Positions 44,825 through 54,410 are shown, counted from the first letter of the stretch. The stretch: 64,000 nt of DNA from Chromobacterium sp. ATCC 53434 (GCF_002848345.1 NZ_CP025429.1:2666001-2730000); one strand, 5' to 3'. Notes: generated by a model from the letters alone, not told the origin. Made by a program: numbers and translations.

Positions 44825-46233
44825 TGGGCGTCGCCCACGGTCAGCGGCACGAACTGCACCTGGCCCTGGCGCATCACCTGCAGCGCCACGGTTCCGCCCT
44901 TCTTCACCTGGTCCAACGCCTTCTTCAACTGGGCGAAGCTCTGCAGCGGATCGCCGCCTATGCCGACGATGATGTCGCCCGGCTGGATGCCGGCCCGCAT
45001 CGCCACGCCGTTGGTCGCGCGCACCAACAGGCCGTAGCCTATGCCGGCGCGCTGCAATTGCGCCGGGCTCAGCTCCTGCAGGCGCAGGCCGATCTGAGCC
45101 AGGCTCTGCTCTTTCTCGGCACCGGGCTTGCGGTATTCGCGCTGCGCCACCCGGGCATCCTCCTCCTTCAGTTCCTCCGGCACCACGCGGACGGTGGCCT
45201 GGGCCCGGTTGCGCCAGACATCTAGCGTGATCGGCTTGCCCGGCGACATGTCGCTGATCAGGCGCTGCAGATCGCCGCTGGAGCCGACCTCCTGACCGTC
45301 GATCTTCAAGATGATGTCGCCCGCCTTCAGACCGGCCTTCTGCGCCGGCCCCTTGGGGTCGAGCGCGTTGACCAGCGCGCCGCTGGGCTTGGCCAGACCG
45401 AACGAGGCCGCCAACTCCCGGCTCAACTCCTGGATCACCACGCCGATGCGGCTGCGGGTCACCTTGCCCTTGGTCTTCAGCTGGTCGGCCACATTCATCG
45501 CGGTGTCGATCGGAATCGCGAAGGAGATGCCCATGAAGCCGCCGGAACGGCTGTAGATCTGCGAATTGATGCCGACCACCTCGCCGTTCAGATTGAACAG
45601 CGGACCGCCGGAGTTGCCGGGATTGACCGCGGCGTCGGTCTGGATGAACTGCACGGCGCTCTCGTCCGGCAGCATGCGGTTCTTGCCGGACACGATGCCG
45701 GAGGTGGCGGTGTTCTCGAAGCCGAACGGCGAGCCTATGGCCAGCACCCACTGCCCCACTTTCAGGCTTTTCGGGTCCCCCATTCTCACCACCGGCAGAT
45801 TGCCGGCGTCTATCTTCAGCAGCGCCACGTCGGAGCGCGCGTCGGAGCCTATCACCCTGGCCTGGAACTCCCGCTTGTCGTTCAGCTTGACGGTGATCTT
45901 GTCTGCGCGCGCGACCACGTGGGCATTGGTCAGCACATAGCCGTCCTGCGAAATGATGAATCCCGAACCCAGCGAACTCTCCTGATGTTCGCGCTGCTGC
46001 GGCGGCGCGAAGCGGCGGAAGAACTCGAAGAACGGATCCCCCTCCATGCCCTCGGGCAAGCCGGAAGTCGACTCTTTGACCGTCGACGTGGTGCTGACAT
46101 TGACCACCGCCTTGCCCTCGGCCTCGACGATCCGGGCGAAGTCAGGCAGATCCGCGGCCATGGCGGCAGGAAGCTCGGCGGCGAACACGGATGCTGCCAG
46201 CATTGCGGAAACGATCAGTTTTTTGACCGACAT
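44821..46233 (-). CDS. mucD: Periplasmic Do-family serine protease MucD/DegP
   Basis: A 470-residue envelope quality-control protease. Signal peptide MSVKKLIVSAMLAASVFAAE with cleavage near AMA-ADLP (about 27). The catalytic triad is His105 (LTNAHVV), Asp135 (ARSDVALL) and Ser208 (NPGNSGGPLF). Two PDZ domains follow (about 255-345 and 375-465, both with GDII-type carboxylate-binding loops). GGAG precedes ATG 46233. As part of the sigma-E operon it degrades misfolded outer-membrane proteins. Confidence 0.96.
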   Translation of the reverse strand: MSVKKLIVSAMLAASVFAAELPAAMAADLPDFARIVEAEGKAVVNVSTTSTVKESTSGLPEGMEGDPFFEFFRRFAPPQQREHQESSLGSGFIISQDGYVLTNAHVVARADKITVKLNDKREFQARVIGSDARSDVALLKIDAGNLPVVRMGDPKSLKVGQWVLAIGSPFGFENTATSGIVSGKNRMLPDESAVQFIQTDAAVNPGNSGGPLFNLNGEVVGINSQIYSRSGGFMGISFAIPIDTAMNVADQLKTKGKVTRSRIGVVIQELSRELAASFGLAKPSGALVNALDPKGPAQKAGLKAGDIILKIDGQEVGSSGDLQRLISDMSPGKPITLDVWRNRAQATVRVVPEELKEEDARVAQREYRKPGAEKEQSLAQIGLRLQELSPAQLQRAGIGYGLLVRATNGVAMRAGIQPGDIIVGIGGDPLQSFAQLKKALDQVKKGGTVALQVMRQGQVQFVPLTVGDAQ

Positions 46234-46364
46234 GTGCGCTCCATCTTTGAAATATTGTGGATTGATGCCCCGGAGATCACCGGTGATTATCATTACGGGA
46301 TGGCCACGCCGTCAGGCGTCCCCTCCGTCTCCCTTGCGACGCGCCCGGCGGCGCATCATGTGAA

Positions 46365-46395
46365 ACTGGCCGTCTTCCTACGGAAAACGGCCAGT
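46365..46395 (-). terminator. Hairpin between rseB and mucD
   Basis: On the minus strand, ACTGGCCGT pairs with ACGGCCAGT with an inner TTCC/GGAA stem; the downstream bases are TTTCACATG. It likely attenuates or terminates rseB transcription and would lower mucD relative to rpoE; the 223-base gap otherwise shows no coding. Confidence 0.55.
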
Positions 46396-46456
46396 CCTGA
46401 CACTGCAGGCGGGCGCGCCGCCGCACGGCGGCCGCTCCCGCGCCATCATCGCTGGC

Positions 46457-47422
46457 TCAATCGCCCTTGCCGTTGACGTGCATGGCCTTCAGCAAGGCCA
46501 TCATCGCGGTCTGCGGCATATCGCCGACCGCCGTCAGCTGCATGTCGTTCTGATAGCTGGTGGCCATGTTGATCGCGCCGTGCAGATTGCCAATCCGCTC
46601 CAGCCTGGCGTTTTCCGGCGGCGGCGGCTCGACGAAGACCGACAGCATCACCAGCCCGTCCGACAAGACCAGATGACGCACCGGCTTGCCGCCCTGCCCC
46701 GGCAGGACCCGCTGCACCGAGCGCAGCAGGCGGAAGCCCTGCGGCAAGCCGCTGACTTCGTTCTGCGACACCGACGGATCGGCGCCGGTCGGCGCTTTCG
46801 CGGGCCGCAGCAGGAACTTCTGCGGCAACTTGGCCCGGTAGGCCTTCTTGTCCCGCGCGCCGGCCAGCTCCACATCGGTGAAGGTGAACTGCTCGACGCT
46901 GTCGCCGCGCGGCGACAGCGTGATCATCTTCAACGGCAGATAGGTGGTCGGATCGACGCACATCCGCATCGAGTAGCGTTGCGGGTCCCGCGGCTGCAAA
47001 TCCAGCCACTGGCAATCGCGCTTGGCCACCCGGTCGAAGCCGGTGCGTTTGAGGACGTAGGAACGGGTGATGTCTTCCAGATCGTCCGGCAGCAAAGCCG
47101 GGAACAATCGCATCGCGCTGATCTTGCACGCCATCAGCGCGCGCTTGTCGGACGCGTAGCAGGTCAGTTCGCCGCCGTTGCGCACGACTTCCCGCGACGG
47201 GCCGTCGAGCGAGGTGCGCTTCTCGCGCACCCCGTCTCCCTGGCCCTGGCGGACGATACGGAAGGTTTCCAGCATGCCGTTCATCTGATGCAGATAGGTG
47301 CCATCCAGCGCTTGCTGCCTGCCGGCGTTGCCGACATTGCGCAACAGCTGCATGTCATCTTCCGCGTGGGCCGCGCAGGCGGCCCCGAACATCAAAACAC
47401 CAATCAGTGGAACGACACGCAT
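46457..47422 (-). CDS. rseB: Sigma-E factor regulatory protein RseB/MucB
   Basis: A 321-residue periplasmic protein that binds RseA's periplasmic tail and senses LPS or mislocalised lipoproteins, holding back proteolysis of the anti-sigma factor. Signal peptide MRVVPLIGVLMFGAACAAHA (20 residues). Two domains: a LolA-like fold (about 25-200, TYLHQMNGMLETFRIVRQG, YLPLKMITLSPRGDSVEQF) and a C-terminal module (about 215-315, LSDGLVMLSVFVEP). Its start touches the rseA stop (TGATG). Confidence 0.93.
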   Translation of the reverse strand: MRVVPLIGVLMFGAACAAHAEDDMQLLRNVGNAGRQQALDGTYLHQMNGMLETFRIVRQGQGDGVREKRTSLDGPSREVVRNGGELTCYASDKRALMACKISAMRLFPALLPDDLEDITRSYVLKRTGFDRVAKRDCQWLDLQPRDPQRYSMRMCVDPTTYLPLKMITLSPRGDSVEQFTFTDVELAGARDKKAYRAKLPQKFLLRPAKAPTGADPSVSQNEVSGLPQGFRLLRSVQRVLPGQGGKPVRHLVLSDGLVMLSVFVEPPPPENARLERIGNLHGAINMATSYQNDMQLTAVGDMPQTAMMALLKAMHVNGKGD

Positions 47423-47901
47423 CAGTGGCGAGCTCCGTTCCCGTAGGAAACCCGCATCACGCCCTGATCCGCCGTCACCTCCTGGTGCGCCAGCACATAA
47501 GGATCATCCTGCTCGGCTCCGGCCGGCTGGGCGATCTGGACCGGCACGCCGCGGTCGGCGATCGCCGACGGCGCGGACGCGCGGTGCCCCAGCTGCTGCC
47601 AGCCCACCACCGCCGCGAAGCTAACGCTGGCGGCAAGCGCCACCGCGCTGGCGGCGCGGGCGCGGCGCGGGCGCATCCAGCGACGCGGCGCCAGCACCGT
47701 AGGCTCCTCCGCCAAGCGCTCGGCCACCCTGGCGCGCACGTCCAGCCCAGCCATGCGGCCGGAACGCATCGCGTCTCCGATCAGGTGATATTGTTCCCAG
47801 GCCGCATCCAGGTCCTTATCACCGGCGATGGCGGAGATGGCCTTGCCGGCCGCTGTTCCGTCCAGTTCGCCATCCACCAACGCGGATATCGTTTCTTTCA
47901 T
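47422..47901 (-). CDS. rseA: Anti-sigma factor RseA/MucA
   Basis: A 159-residue inner-membrane anti-sigma factor. The N-terminal cytoplasmic domain (about 1-70) begins MKETISALVDGELDG and contains DLDAAWEQYHLIGDAMRSG, the RseA_N/MucA signature that binds sigma-E. One hydrophobic stretch (about 80-97, ASAVALAASVSFAAVVGW) anchors it; the remaining periplasmic tail binds RseB and is cut by DegS/RseP. Located just after rpoE, 3 bases apart. Confidence 0.92.
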   Translation of the reverse strand: MKETISALVDGELDGTAAGKAISAIAGDKDLDAAWEQYHLIGDAMRSGRMAGLDVRARVAERLAEEPTVLAPRRWMRPRRARAASAVALAASVSFAAVVGWQQLGHRASAPSAIADRGVPVQIAQPAGAEQDDPYVLAHQEVTADQGVMRVSYGNGARH

Positions 47902-47904
47902 AAC

Positions 47905-48504
47905 TTACCACCTTCTGTTCTTGGCCGTGTCCAGCAGAGGCCTGAGCTCAGCAGCAATCGCCTCGCGAGCGCGGAAAATCCGCGAACGCACCGTACCTAT
48001 CGGACAATCCATCACCCTGGCAATTTCATCGTAGGACAGCCCCTCCATCTCCCTGAGGGATATGGCGGTGCGCAACTCCTCCGGCAAAGCGTCCACGGCG
48101 GCATTGACCGTCGCAAGAATCTCCTTGTTCATCAGCTCGGTTTCGGGCGTGTTCATGTCCGGGATCTGCGACGCCATGTCGAAGCTCTCGCCGTCCTCGT
48201 CCTCGATCTCGCTGTTGACCACCGGACGACGTCCGCTGGCGCTGAGGAAATTCTTGGCCGTGTTGATGCCTATCCTGTACAGCCATGTGTAAAACGCGCT
48301 CTCGCCCCGAAAGGACGGCAAGGCACGATACGCTTTGATAAACGCCTCCTGCGTCACATCTTCGATGTCCGAACCGTCGCGTATGAAACGCGACAACAAC
48401 CTAGCGAGACGTCGCTGATACTTGGCAACAAGCAGATCGAAAGCTCTTTTTTCACCTCGCTGGGCACGCTCCACCAACTGTTGATCGATATCCCGATCAC
48501 TCAT
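47905..48504 (-). CDS. rpoE: RNA polymerase sigma-E factor (AlgU/RpoE)
   Basis: A 199-residue ECF sigma factor for envelope stress. Region 2 shows AFDLLVAKYQRRLARLLSRF and IEDVTQEAFIKAYRALPSF (about 18-66) with FYTWLYRIGINTAKN; region 4 has LPEELRTAISLREMEGLSYDEIARVM then CPIGTVRSRIFRAREA (about 138-180). Length and motifs match E. coli RpoE (191). It is preceded by an autoregulatory sigma-E-type promoter, giving a positive feedback loop checked by the rseA product. Confidence 0.97.
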   Translation of the reverse strand: MSDRDIDQQLVERAQRGEKRAFDLLVAKYQRRLARLLSRFIRDGSDIEDVTQEAFIKAYRALPSFRGESAFYTWLYRIGINTAKNFLSASGRRPVVNSEIEDEDGESFDMASQIPDMNTPETELMNKEILATVNAAVDALPEELRTAISLREMEGLSYDEIARVMDCPIGTVRSRIFRAREAIAAELRPLLDTAKNRRW

Positions 48505-48564
48505 GTCGTTGTTATGCTCCCTGGTTTGCCCACTGTTTTATGTGGTCGTTACGTGGACTGTGAT

Positions 48565-48592
48565 CTAGACCACAGCCTTTGCCTTGAGTTCC
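48565..48592 (-). promoter_or_regulatory. Sigma-E-type promoter of rpoE
   Basis: On the minus strand GGAACTC (complement of 48586-48592) is followed by 15 bases and GTCTAG (complement of 48565-48570), close to the sigma-E consensus GGAACTT-N15-GTCTAA. It lies about 60 bases before the rpoE start and predicts autoregulation. No opposite-strand coding. Confidence 0.8.
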
Positions 48593-48747
48593 CACTGGCG
48601 AGGACGATGCGAAACATATCATTCCCACGGCAAAACTTGAACATCCTAATGACAACTATTGCCAGCATTTTGTAGAGCCTTTACACTCCAACCAAGCACT
48701 TGCTTGAATGACATGCAATTAACCCAACCTACCATCAGGAGCACCAG

Positions 48748-49623
48748 ATGAGCACTCCCGGGCAACGCTTCCGCCAGGCCGTGGCCGCCGAAAAACCGTT
48801 GCAAGTGGTAGGGGCGATCAACGCCTATGCTGCACGTTTGGCCGAACACTCCGGTTTCAAGGCCCTCTACCTGTCCGGCGGCGGCGTCGCCGCCGCCTCC
48901 TGCGGCATTCCCGACCTCGGCATCACCACGCTTGAAGACGTGCTGATCGACGCCCGCCGCATCACCGACGTCACCGATCTGCCGCTGCTGGTGGACATCG
49001 ACACCGGCTGGGGCGGCGCCTTCAACATCGCCCGCGCGGTGCGCAGCCTGGAAAAGGCCGGCGTCGCCGCCGTGCATATCGAGGACCAGGTGCAGCAAAA
49101 GCGCTGCGGCCACCGGCCGAACAAGGCCATCGTGCCCCAGGACGAGATGGTGGACCGGATCAAGTCCGCCGTCGACGCCCGCCGCGACGACAGCTTCGTC
49201 ATCATGGCGCGCACCGACGCGCTGGCGGTGGAAGGCCTGGACGCCGCCATCGAGCGCGCGGTCGCCTGCGTCGAAGCCGGCGCCGACATGATCTTCCCGG
49301 AGGCGATGACCGATCTCGCGATGTACCAGCGCTTCGCCGACGCGGTGAAGGTGCCGGTACTGGCCAATATTACAGAGTTCGGCGCCACGCCGCTGTACGG
49401 CGCGGAACAATTGGCCGCGCACGGCGTCGGCCTGGTGTTGTACCCCCTGTCCGCCTTCCGCGCGATGAGCAAGGCCGCGCTGGCAGTATACGGCGCGATC
49501 CGCCGCGACGGCGGCCAGCAGGCGGTGCTGGACCAGATGCAGACCCGGATGGATCTGTACGAGCACCTGGACTACCACGCCTACGAGCAGAAGCTGGACG
49601 CGCTGTTTCAGCAGACGCGCTGA
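48748..49623 (+). CDS. prpB: 2-methylisocitrate lyase
   Basis: A 291-residue PEP-mutase/ICL-superfamily lyase splitting 2-methylisocitrate to succinate and pyruvate, last step of the methylcitrate cycle for propionyl-CoA. Active-site loop [11 protein letters not shown] (Cys in KRCGH, about 118-122), [12 protein letters not shown] (Mg-binding Asp) and [12 protein letters not shown] match PrpB. AGGAGC precedes the ATG. First gene of the prp operon; no prpR seen here, so its regulator is elsewhere. Confidence 0.96.
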   Translation: MSTPGQRFRQAVAAEKPLQVVGAINAYAARLAEHSGFKALYLSGGGVAAASCGIPDLGITTLEDVLIDARRITDVTDLPLLVDIDTGWGGAFNIARAVRSLEKAGVAAVHIEDQVQQKRCGHRPNKAIVPQDEMVDRIKSAVDARRDDSFVIMARTDALAVEGLDAAIERAVACVEAGADMIFPEAMTDLAMYQRFADAVKVPVLANITEFGATPLYGAEQLAAHGVGLVLYPLSAFRAMSKAALAVYGAIRRDGGQQAVLDQMQTRMDLYEHLDYHAYEQKLDALFQQTR

Positions 49624-49624
49624 C

Positions 49625-49951
49625 ATGCCGGACAATCTGTTCGACGGCATCCCGGCCGACTTGCCGCAGGAATGGCTGCAAACGCTGTTCAGCGGCGACC
49701 GGGGTTTTCGCGTCGAACGCATCGTGTCGCGCGGCCACGCTTCGCCGGAAGGCTTCTGGTATCAGCAGGACGAAGAGGAATGGGTGTTGCTGCTGTCCGG
49801 CTCGGCCGAGCTGGAATACCAGTCCCCGCCCCGCCGCGTCGCGCTGAAGCCCGGCGACGCCATCGCCATCCCCGCCGGCTGCCGCCACCGCGTGTCGCGG
49901 ACCGCGCCGGACCAGGACAGCGTGTGGCTGGCCATTTTCTACAAGAAATAA
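49625..49951 (+). CDS. Cupin-domain protein inside the prp operon
   Basis: A 108-residue single-cupin protein. The beta-barrel metal site is suggested by FWYQQDEEEWVLLLSGSAEL (about 43-62, with Glu/Trp in place of the usual first His pair) and KPGDAIAIPAGCRHRVSR (about 80-97, supplying the second His). It starts one base after the prpB stop, so it is coupled to it. Metal ligation looks incomplete and no reaction can be assigned. Possibly a small metabolite sensor or isomerase. Confidence 0.85.
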   Translation: MPDNLFDGIPADLPQEWLQTLFSGDRGFRVERIVSRGHASPEGFWYQQDEEEWVLLLSGSAELEYQSPPRRVALKPGDAIAIPAGCRHRVSRTAPDQDSVWLAIFYKK

Positions 49952-49984
49952 TCCCGTCCGCGGGACTGCAATCAGGAGAAAGCA

Positions 49985-51133
49985 ATGAGCGAAACCGTAT
50001 TGACGAGCAAGCCCAAGAAATCCGTGGCGCTGTCCGGCGTGGCCGCCGGCAACACCGCGCTGTGCACCGTCGGCCGCAGCGGCAACGACCTGCACTACCG
50101 CGGCTACGACATCCTGGACCTGGCCGACAAGGCGGAATTCGAGGAGGTGGCCTATCTGCTGGTGCACGGCAAGCTGCCGAACCGGGCGGAACTGGCCGGC
50201 TACAAGAAGAAGCTGAAATCGCTGCGCGGCCTGCCCGCCTCGGTCAAGGCGGCGCTGGAAGCGCTGCCGGCCGGCGCCCACCCGATGGACGTGATGCGCA
50301 GCGGCGCCTCGGCCCTCGGTTGCGCGCTGCCGGAGAAGGATGACCACAATCTGGCCGGCGCCCGCGACATCGCCGACAGGCTGATGGCCTCCTTCGGCTC
50401 GATGTTGCTGTACTGGTACCACTACAGCCACAACGGCAAGCGCATCGACGTCGAGACCGACGACGACAGCATCGGCGGCCATTTCCTGCATCTGCTGCAT
50501 GGCGTCAAGCCGCCGGCGGAGTGGGTGCGCGCGATGCACACCTCGCTGAACCTGTACGCCGAACACGAGTTCAACGCCTCCACCTTCACCGCCCGCGTCA
50601 TCGCCGGCACCGGCTCCGACATGCACAGCGCCATCACCGGCGCCATCGGCGCCTTGCGCGGCCCGAAACACGGCGGCGCCAACGAGGTGGCCTTCGAAAT
50701 CCAGCAGCGCTACGAGAGCCCGGACGAGGCCGAGGCCGACATCCGCGCCCGCGTGGAACGCAAGGAAGTGGTGATCGGCTTCGGCCACCCGGTGTACACC
50801 CTCTCCGACCCGCGCAACAAGGTGATCAAGGAAGTGGCGCGTGAACTGTCGAAGCGCAATCAGGACATGAAGATGTTCGACATCGCCGAACGCCTGGAAA
50901 CCGTGATGTGGGACGTCAAGAAGATGTTCCCCAATCTCGACTGGTTCTCGGCCGTCAGCTACCACGCGATGGGCGTGCCGACCGCGATGTTCACGCCGCT
51001 GTTCGTGATCTCGCGCACCAGCGGCTGGAGCGCCCACGTGATCGAGCAGCGCCAGGACGGCAAGATCATCCGCCCGTCGGCCAACTATATCGGGCCGGAA
51101 GACCAGGCCTACGTGCCGCTGGAAAAACGCTGA
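49985..51133 (+). CDS. prpC: 2-methylcitrate synthase
   Basis: A 382-residue type II-like citrate synthase condensing propionyl-CoA with oxaloacetate. Catalytic elements in order: [26 protein letters not shown], the His in GPKHGGANE (about 232) and [15 protein letters not shown] (about 262-276) with the second His and Arg. AGGAG precedes ATG 49985. PrpC-type sequence ([20 protein letters not shown]) rather than GltA separates it from citrate synthase. Third gene of the operon. Confidence 0.96.
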   Translation: MSETVLTSKPKKSVALSGVAAGNTALCTVGRSGNDLHYRGYDILDLADKAEFEEVAYLLVHGKLPNRAELAGYKKKLKSLRGLPASVKAALEALPAGAHPMDVMRSGASALGCALPEKDDHNLAGARDIADRLMASFGSMLLYWYHYSHNGKRIDVETDDDSIGGHFLHLLHGVKPPAEWVRAMHTSLNLYAEHEFNASTFTARVIAGTGSDMHSAITGAIGALRGPKHGGANEVAFEIQQRYESPDEAEADIRARVERKEVVIGFGHPVYTLSDPRNKVIKEVARELSKRNQDMKMFDIAERLETVMWDVKKMFPNLDWFSAVSYHAMGVPTAMFTPLFVISRTSGWSAHVIEQRQDGKIIRPSANYIGPEDQAYVPLEKR

Positions 51134-51181
51134 TGCAAGCGGCGCGGCCATCCGGCCGCGCCGGCAATACTGGAGCAGTAG

Positions 51182-51757
51182 ATGAAGCAAGCCTTGTTCT
51201 GGCAGCGCCTGGACAGCCCGGGACTGGAGCAGGTGGAAATCGAAACCGGCGTCGGCCTGTCGCTGACCGCCAGCGGCAGCCTGCTGCACGCCGACACCGG
51301 AACCAGCCTGCGCTACCGGATGCAGCTGGACCACAAGGGCAGACTGAGCCATGCCCACATCGACGTCGCCGCGCCCGAGCCGCGCCAGTTGACGCTGCAG
51401 CACACCGAAAACGGCCGCTGGCTGCTCAACGGCCAAGCGGACCCGGCCTGGGACGGCTGCCAGGAGCTGGACCTGCAGGCCTGCGGCTTGACCAACGCCT
51501 TTCCGATCCGCCGGCTGCAATTGGCGGAAGGCGACAGCGTGGAGCTCTCGATGCTGTTCGTCCGGTTGCCGGCCCTGACGCCGACGATCTGCCCGCAGCG
51601 CTACACCCGCTTGCCGGACCGCGACGGCCTGGCCCGCTACCGCTACGAATCCCCGGGCTTCGCCGCCGACATCCTGGTCGACGCGCAAGGCCTCACCGTC
51701 CATTACAGCGATTTTCTGCAACGGCTGCCCGACGGCGCCGCGACCGAGCGAAAATAG
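51182..51757 (+). CDS. DUF1089 putative glycolipid-binding protein
   Basis: A 191-residue protein of the DUF1089/putative glycolipid-binding family. Conserved features include an N-terminal FWQRLDSPGLEQVEIE, then GCQELDLQACGLTNAFPIRRL (about 93-113, the LT-N-FPIRRL core) and QRYTRLPDRDGLARYRYES-type sequence near 140-158. It has no signal peptide. Located between prpC and acnD, with the acnD start two bases after its stop, so co-expressed. How it serves propionate metabolism is unknown. Confidence 0.85.
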   Translation: MKQALFWQRLDSPGLEQVEIETGVGLSLTASGSLLHADTGTSLRYRMQLDHKGRLSHAHIDVAAPEPRQLTLQHTENGRWLLNGQADPAWDGCQELDLQACGLTNAFPIRRLQLAEGDSVELSMLFVRLPALTPTICPQRYTRLPDRDGLARYRYESPGFAADILVDAQGLTVHYSDFLQRLPDGAATERK

Positions 51758-51759
51758 AC

Positions 51760-54366
51760 ATGAACCGCCAATACCGCACCGCCCTGCCCGGCACCGGGCT
51801 CGACTACTATGACACCCGCGCCGCCATCGAGGCGATCCAGCCGGGCGCCTGGGACAAGCTGTCCTACACCGCCCGCGTCCACGCCGAAAACCTGGTCCGC
51901 CGCTGCGAGCCGGCCGTCCTGGGCGAATGCCTGGAGCAGATCGTCTACCGCAAGCGCGAGCGCGACTTCCCGTGGTTCCCGGCGCGCGTGGTCTGCCACG
52001 ACATCCTGGGCCAGACCGCGCTGGTGGATCTGGCCGGCCTGCGCGACGCCATCGCCGACCAGGGCGGCGACCCGGCCCAGGTCAATCCGGTGGTGCCGGT
52101 GCAGCTGATCGTCGACCACTCGCTGGCGGTGGAGTGCGGCGGCTTCGACCCGCGGGCTTTCGAGAAAAACCGCGCGATCGAGGACAGGCGCAACGAAGAC
52201 CGCTTCCACTTCATCGAGTGGACCAAGACCGCCTTCGACAATGTCGACGTGATCCCGGCCGGCAACGGCATCATGCATCAGATCAATCTGGAGCGGATGA
52301 GCCCGGTGATCCACGCCGACAACGGCGTCGCCTATCCCGATACCTGCGTCGGCACCGACAGCCACACGCCGCACGTCGACGCGCTGGGCGTGATCGCCGT
52401 CGGCGTCGGCGGCCTGGAGGCCGAGAACGTGATGCTGGGCCGCGCCTCATGGATGCGGTTGCCGGACATCGTCGGCGTCGAGCTGTCCGGCAAGCCGGCC
52501 GCCGGCATCACCGCCACCGACCTGGTGCTGGCGCTGACCGAGTTCCTGCGCCAGCAAAAGGTCGTCGGCGCCTATCTGGAATTCTACGGCGAAGGCGCCG
52601 CGGCGCTGACGCTGGGCGACCGCGCCACCATCTCGAACATGGCCCCGGAATACGGCGCCACCGCCGCGCTGTTCTTCATCGACGCGCAGACCCTCTCCTA
52701 TCTACAGCTGACCGGCCGCAGCGACGAGCAGGTCCGGCTGGTGGAGACCTACGCGAAGACCGCCGGCCTGTGGGCGGACAGCCTGAAGACCGCCGAATAC
52801 GAACGGGTGCTGCGCTTCGATCTGGCCAGCGTCACCCGCAATCTGGCCGGCCCGTCCAACCCGCACAAGCGGCTGCCGGTGTCGGCGCTGGCGGAACGCG
52901 GCATCGCCGCCAACCTGGACCAGGCGCGCCAGCAGGAAGCGCAAGGCCTGATGCCGGACGGCGCGGTGATCATCGCCGCCATCACCAGCTGCACCAACAC
53001 CTCGAACCCGCGCAACGTGATCGCCGCCGGCCTGTTGGCGCGCAACGCCAACCGGCTGGGCCTCGCGCGCAAGCCGTGGGTGAAATCGTCGCTGGCGCCG
53101 GGCTCCAAAGCCGTCGAGCTGTACCTGAAGGAAGCCGGCCTGCTGGCCGAACTGGAACAGCTGGGCTTCGGCATCGTCGCCTTCGCCTGCACGACCTGCA
53201 ACGGCATGTCCGGCGCGCTCGATCCGAAAATCCAGCGGGAAATCGTCGACCGCGACCTGTACGCGACGGCGGTGCTGTCCGGCAACCGCAACTTCGACGG
53301 CCGCATCCATCCGTACGCCAAGCAAGCCTTCCTGGCCTCGCCGCCGCTGGTGATCGCCTACGCCATCGCCGGCACCATGCGCTTCGACATCGAGAAGGAC
53401 GTGCTGGGCGTCGCCGACGGCAAGGAAATCCGCCTGCGGGACATCTGGCCGTCCGACGAGGAGATCGACGCGGTGCTGAAGCGGGCGGTGAAACCCGAGC
53501 ACTTCCGCCAAGTGTACGAGCCGATGTTCGCGATCCGTCAGCGCAGCGACGAGAAAGTCAGCCCGCTGTACGCCTGGCGGCCGCAGTCCACCTATATCCG
53601 CCGCCCGCCGTACTGGGAAGGCGCGCTGGCCGGCGAACGCACCTTGCGCGGCATGCGGCCGCTCGCCATCCTGCCGGACAACATCACCACCGACCATCTG
53701 TCGCCGTCCAACGCCATCCTGCTCGATTCCGCCGCCGGCGAGTACCTGGCCAAGATGGGCCTGCCGGAGGAGGACTTCAACTCCTACGCCACCCACCGCG
53801 GCGACCACCTGACCGCGCAGCGCGCGACCTTCGCCAATCCCAAGCTGTTCAACGAGATGGTGCGCGACGGCGACGGCTCGGTGCGGCAGGGCTCGCTGGC
53901 CCGCGTCGAGCCGGAAGGCAAGGTAATGCGGATGTGGGAGGCGATAGAAAGCTATATGGACCGCAAGCAGCCGCTGATCATCGTCGCCGGCGCCGACTAC
54001 GGCCAGGGCAGCTCGCGCGACTGGGCGGCCAAGGGCGTGCGCCTGGCCGGCGTCGAGGCCATCGTCGCCGAGGGCTTCGAACGCATCCACCGGACCAACC
54101 TGATCGGGATGGGCGTGCTGCCGCTGGAGTTCCAGCCCGGCGTCAACCGCATCACGCTGCGACTGGACGGCACCGAGACCTACGACGTGATAGGCAAGCG
54201 CGAACCGCGCGCCGAGCTGGCGTTGGCGATCCACCGCCGCGACGGCGAAACGGTGCGGGTGCCGGTGACCTGTAGGCTGGACACCGCCGAGGAAGTGTCG
54301 ATCTACGAGGCCGGCGGCGTATTGCAGCGCTTCGCGCAGGACTTTTTGGCGGGGGTGAGGGGCTGA
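51760..54366 (+). CDS. acnD: Fe/S-dependent 2-methylcitrate dehydratase AcnD
   Basis: An 868-residue aconitase-family [4Fe-4S] enzyme that, with PrpF, replaces PrpD. Cluster ligands appear in AITSCTNTSNP (Cys about 412) and FACTTCNGMSG (two Cys about 478-481); VGTDSHTPHVDALG and the C-terminal swivel-domain GSSRDWAAKG carry substrate-binding residues. The typical AcnD start is MNRQYRTALPGTGLDYYDTR. Followed by repeats and a DUF559 gene before prpF, its expected neighbour. Confidence 0.96.
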   Translation: MNRQYRTALPGTGLDYYDTRAAIEAIQPGAWDKLSYTARVHAENLVRRCEPAVLGECLEQIVYRKRERDFPWFPARVVCHDILGQTALVDLAGLRDAIADQGGDPAQVNPVVPVQLIVDHSLAVECGGFDPRAFEKNRAIEDRRNEDRFHFIEWTKTAFDNVDVIPAGNGIMHQINLERMSPVIHADNGVAYPDTCVGTDSHTPHVDALGVIAVGVGGLEAENVMLGRASWMRLPDIVGVELSGKPAAGITATDLVLALTEFLRQQKVVGAYLEFYGEGAAALTLGDRATISNMAPEYGATAALFFIDAQTLSYLQLTGRSDEQVRLVETYAKTAGLWADSLKTAEYERVLRFDLASVTRNLAGPSNPHKRLPVSALAERGIAANLDQARQQEAQGLMPDGAVIIAAITSCTNTSNPRNVIAAGLLARNANRLGLARKPWVKSSLAPGSKAVELYLKEAGLLAELEQLGFGIVAFACTTCNGMSGALDPKIQREIVDRDLYATAVLSGNRNFDGRIHPYAKQAFLASPPLVIAYAIAGTMRFDIEKDVLGVADGKEIRLRDIWPSDEEIDAVLKRAVKPEHFRQVYEPMFAIRQRSDEKVSPLYAWRPQSTYIRRPPYWEGALAGERTLRGMRPLAILPDNITTDHLSPSNAILLDSAAGEYLAKMGLPEEDFNSYATHRGDHLTAQRATFANPKLFNEMVRDGDGSVRQGSLARVEPEGKVMRMWEAIESYMDRKQPLIIVAGADYGQGSSRDWAAKGVRLAGVEAIVAEGFERIHRTNLIGMGVLPLEFQPGVNRITLRLDGTETYDVIGKREPRAELALAIHRRDGETVRVPVTCRLDTAEEVSIYEAGGVLQRFAQDFLAGVRG

Positions 54367-54368
54367 AC

Positions 54369-54410
54369 CCCTCTCCCCCGGCCCCTCTCCCGCAAGGGGA
54401 GAGGGGTGAC
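54369..54410. repeat. CT-rich palindromic repeat after acnD
   Basis: CCCCTCTCCC (54382-54391), a 5-base loop and GGGAGAGGGG (54397-54406) form a hairpin of the same family as the copies at 26223-26245, 26375-26399 and 54740-54764. It is preceded by CCCCTCTCCCCC. It lies right after the acnD stop. Confidence 0.75.

Noticed and set aside
51182..51757. DUF1089 gene as noise between prpC and acnD
   Set aside because: Kept as real: it has the LTNAFPIRRL core and is packed in the operon.
53592..53780. Short open frames antisense to acnD
   Set aside because: No ribosome site, no recognisable protein, and they lie inside a strong coding region.
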